From positions 62,001 to 126,000 of the forward strand of contig NZ_BQHR01000010.1 in the NCBI RefSeq assembly GCF_021601625.1: 64,000 nt of DNA, in the 5' to 3' direction. A program made the translations under genes and the position numbers. How positions within the stretch are numbered: the first letter of the stretch is position 1; each line of letters opens with the position of its first letter. This stretch comes from Pseudomonas paraglycinae. GTDB lineage: Bacteria > Pseudomonadota > Gammaproteobacteria > Pseudomonadales > Pseudomonadaceae. A model generated the notes under the pieces. The model did not search any database. It was given only the letters and a program-made list of their open reading frames with translations, and was not told the origin of the DNA. This document shows, piece after piece, positions 63,619-64,000 of this stretch.

Positions 63619-64000
63619 TTGAAAAAAAGTCTGTTCATCACGGGCCTCAGTGGGTTCGTAGGACAACACATCCAGTCACGTCTGCAAGGGGAAGACGCGT
63701 CGTGGCAGCTGCTGCCTGCCGCCTCGGCCTACGACCTGACAAAACCGGACAGCCTTATCGATCTGTGGCCGCAGCTGCCCGATGCGATCATTCACCTGGC
63801 TGGACAAACCTTCGTCCCCGAAGCTTTCCGCGACCCGGCACGTACTCTCGACATCAACCTGCTCGGCACTCTGAACCTGTTGCAGGCCCTCAAGGCCCGC
63901 GGCTTCAAGGGCACGTTCCTGTATGTCAGCTCGGGCGACGTCTATGGCCAGGTCGAAGAACCCGCGCTGCCGATCACCGAACAACAACCACCCTGCCCGC
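63619..64000 (+). CDS. rmd: GDP-6-deoxy-D-mannose reductase-like (3' truncated)
   Basis: First 127 residues of an extended short-chain dehydrogenase/reductase cut by the window end. MKKSLFITGLSGFVGQHI carries the NAD(P)-binding GxxGFxG, followed by IIHLAGQTFVPEAFRDPA and the catalytic Ser of YVSSGDVYG; AFRDPARTLDINLLGTLNLLQAL is typical of Rmd, which makes GDP-D-rhamnose for the common polysaccharide antigen. It could instead be another sugar epimerase. The start is TTG 63619, with AAGGGG 8 bases upstream. Confidence 0.8.
   Translation, partial: MKKSLFITGLSGFVGQHIQSRLQGEDASWQLLPAASAYDLTKPDSLIDLWPQLPDAIIHLAGQTFVPEAFRDPARTLDINLLGTLNLLQALKARGFKGTFLYVSSGDVYGQVEEPALPITEQQPPCP

Overview
The window looks like a piece of chromosome from a fluorescent Pseudomonas (P. 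fluorescens group). The DNA is GC-rich, and many neighbourhoods match the P. aeruginosa order: aphA plus a polyamine-binding protein; pycA-pycB-LysR followed by a HexR-like regulator and uvrD; pdxY near a KefB-type antiporter; and amiA/folE2/gamma-carbonic anhydrase/pyrQ beside zigA. It also carries the Pseudomonas REP-type repeats. Nearly all of it is coding, with no tRNA, rRNA, CRISPR array or insertion sequence visible.

Layout. 1-2.1 kb: acetylpolyamine amidohydrolase (cut by the window edge) and a polyamine-binding protein, closed by a strong terminator. 2.1-6.8 kb: one 1541-residue protein of the Pseudomonas dermonecrotic-toxin-like (DUF6543) type. 6.8-10.2 kb: a MocR/PdxR-type regulator divergent from a PaiB-like flavin protein and two GNAT acetyltransferases. 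10.4-15 kb: two tandem autotransporters, the second with its passenger replaced by a Lys/Pro-rich linker. 15-18.4 kb: two-subunit pyruvate carboxylase with a divergent LysR regulator. 19.5-31.8 kb: a HexR-like RpiR regulator with a matching operator, a GGDEF-EAL protein, uvrD, an EamA protein, a Tim44-domain protein, a SMI1/KNR4 protein, an antiporter, a thioesterase and pdxY.

32.3-42.7 kb is a zinc-starvation island. It holds two COG0523 GTPases (one is ZigA), DUF1826, a periplasmic amidase, GTP cyclohydrolase IB (folE2), a complete ZnuABC-like transporter, a gamma-carbonic anhydrase and a PyrQ-type dihydroorotase, with two near-perfect Zur boxes. A further Zur-like box at 52.16 kb heads a four-gene operon of three SPFH/HflKC-like proteins (one with an extremely His-rich N-terminus) and an HmtA-like P-type ATPase. 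Between these lie cardiolipin synthase and cyclopropane-fatty-acid synthase. 52.3-55 kb: a dihydrolipoamide dehydrogenase and an Lrp/LysE-exporter divergent pair. 55-64 kb: a leftward run of glycosyltransferases, acyltransferase, methyltransferase and two envelope proteins, and the start of a GDP-sugar reductase (rmd), i.e. the edge of an LPS/O-polysaccharide locus.

The most unusual signal is a 12-bp-phased array of DnaA-box sequences (three perfect, two one-mismatch) buried in the interdomain linker codons of the MocR-type regulator at 7920-8022. One perfect box lies in a different reading frame from the others, which argues that the DNA sequence rather than the peptide is being kept. The second most interesting item is the apparent Zur regulon spread over three operators, including a putative membrane-microdomain zinc uptake module.
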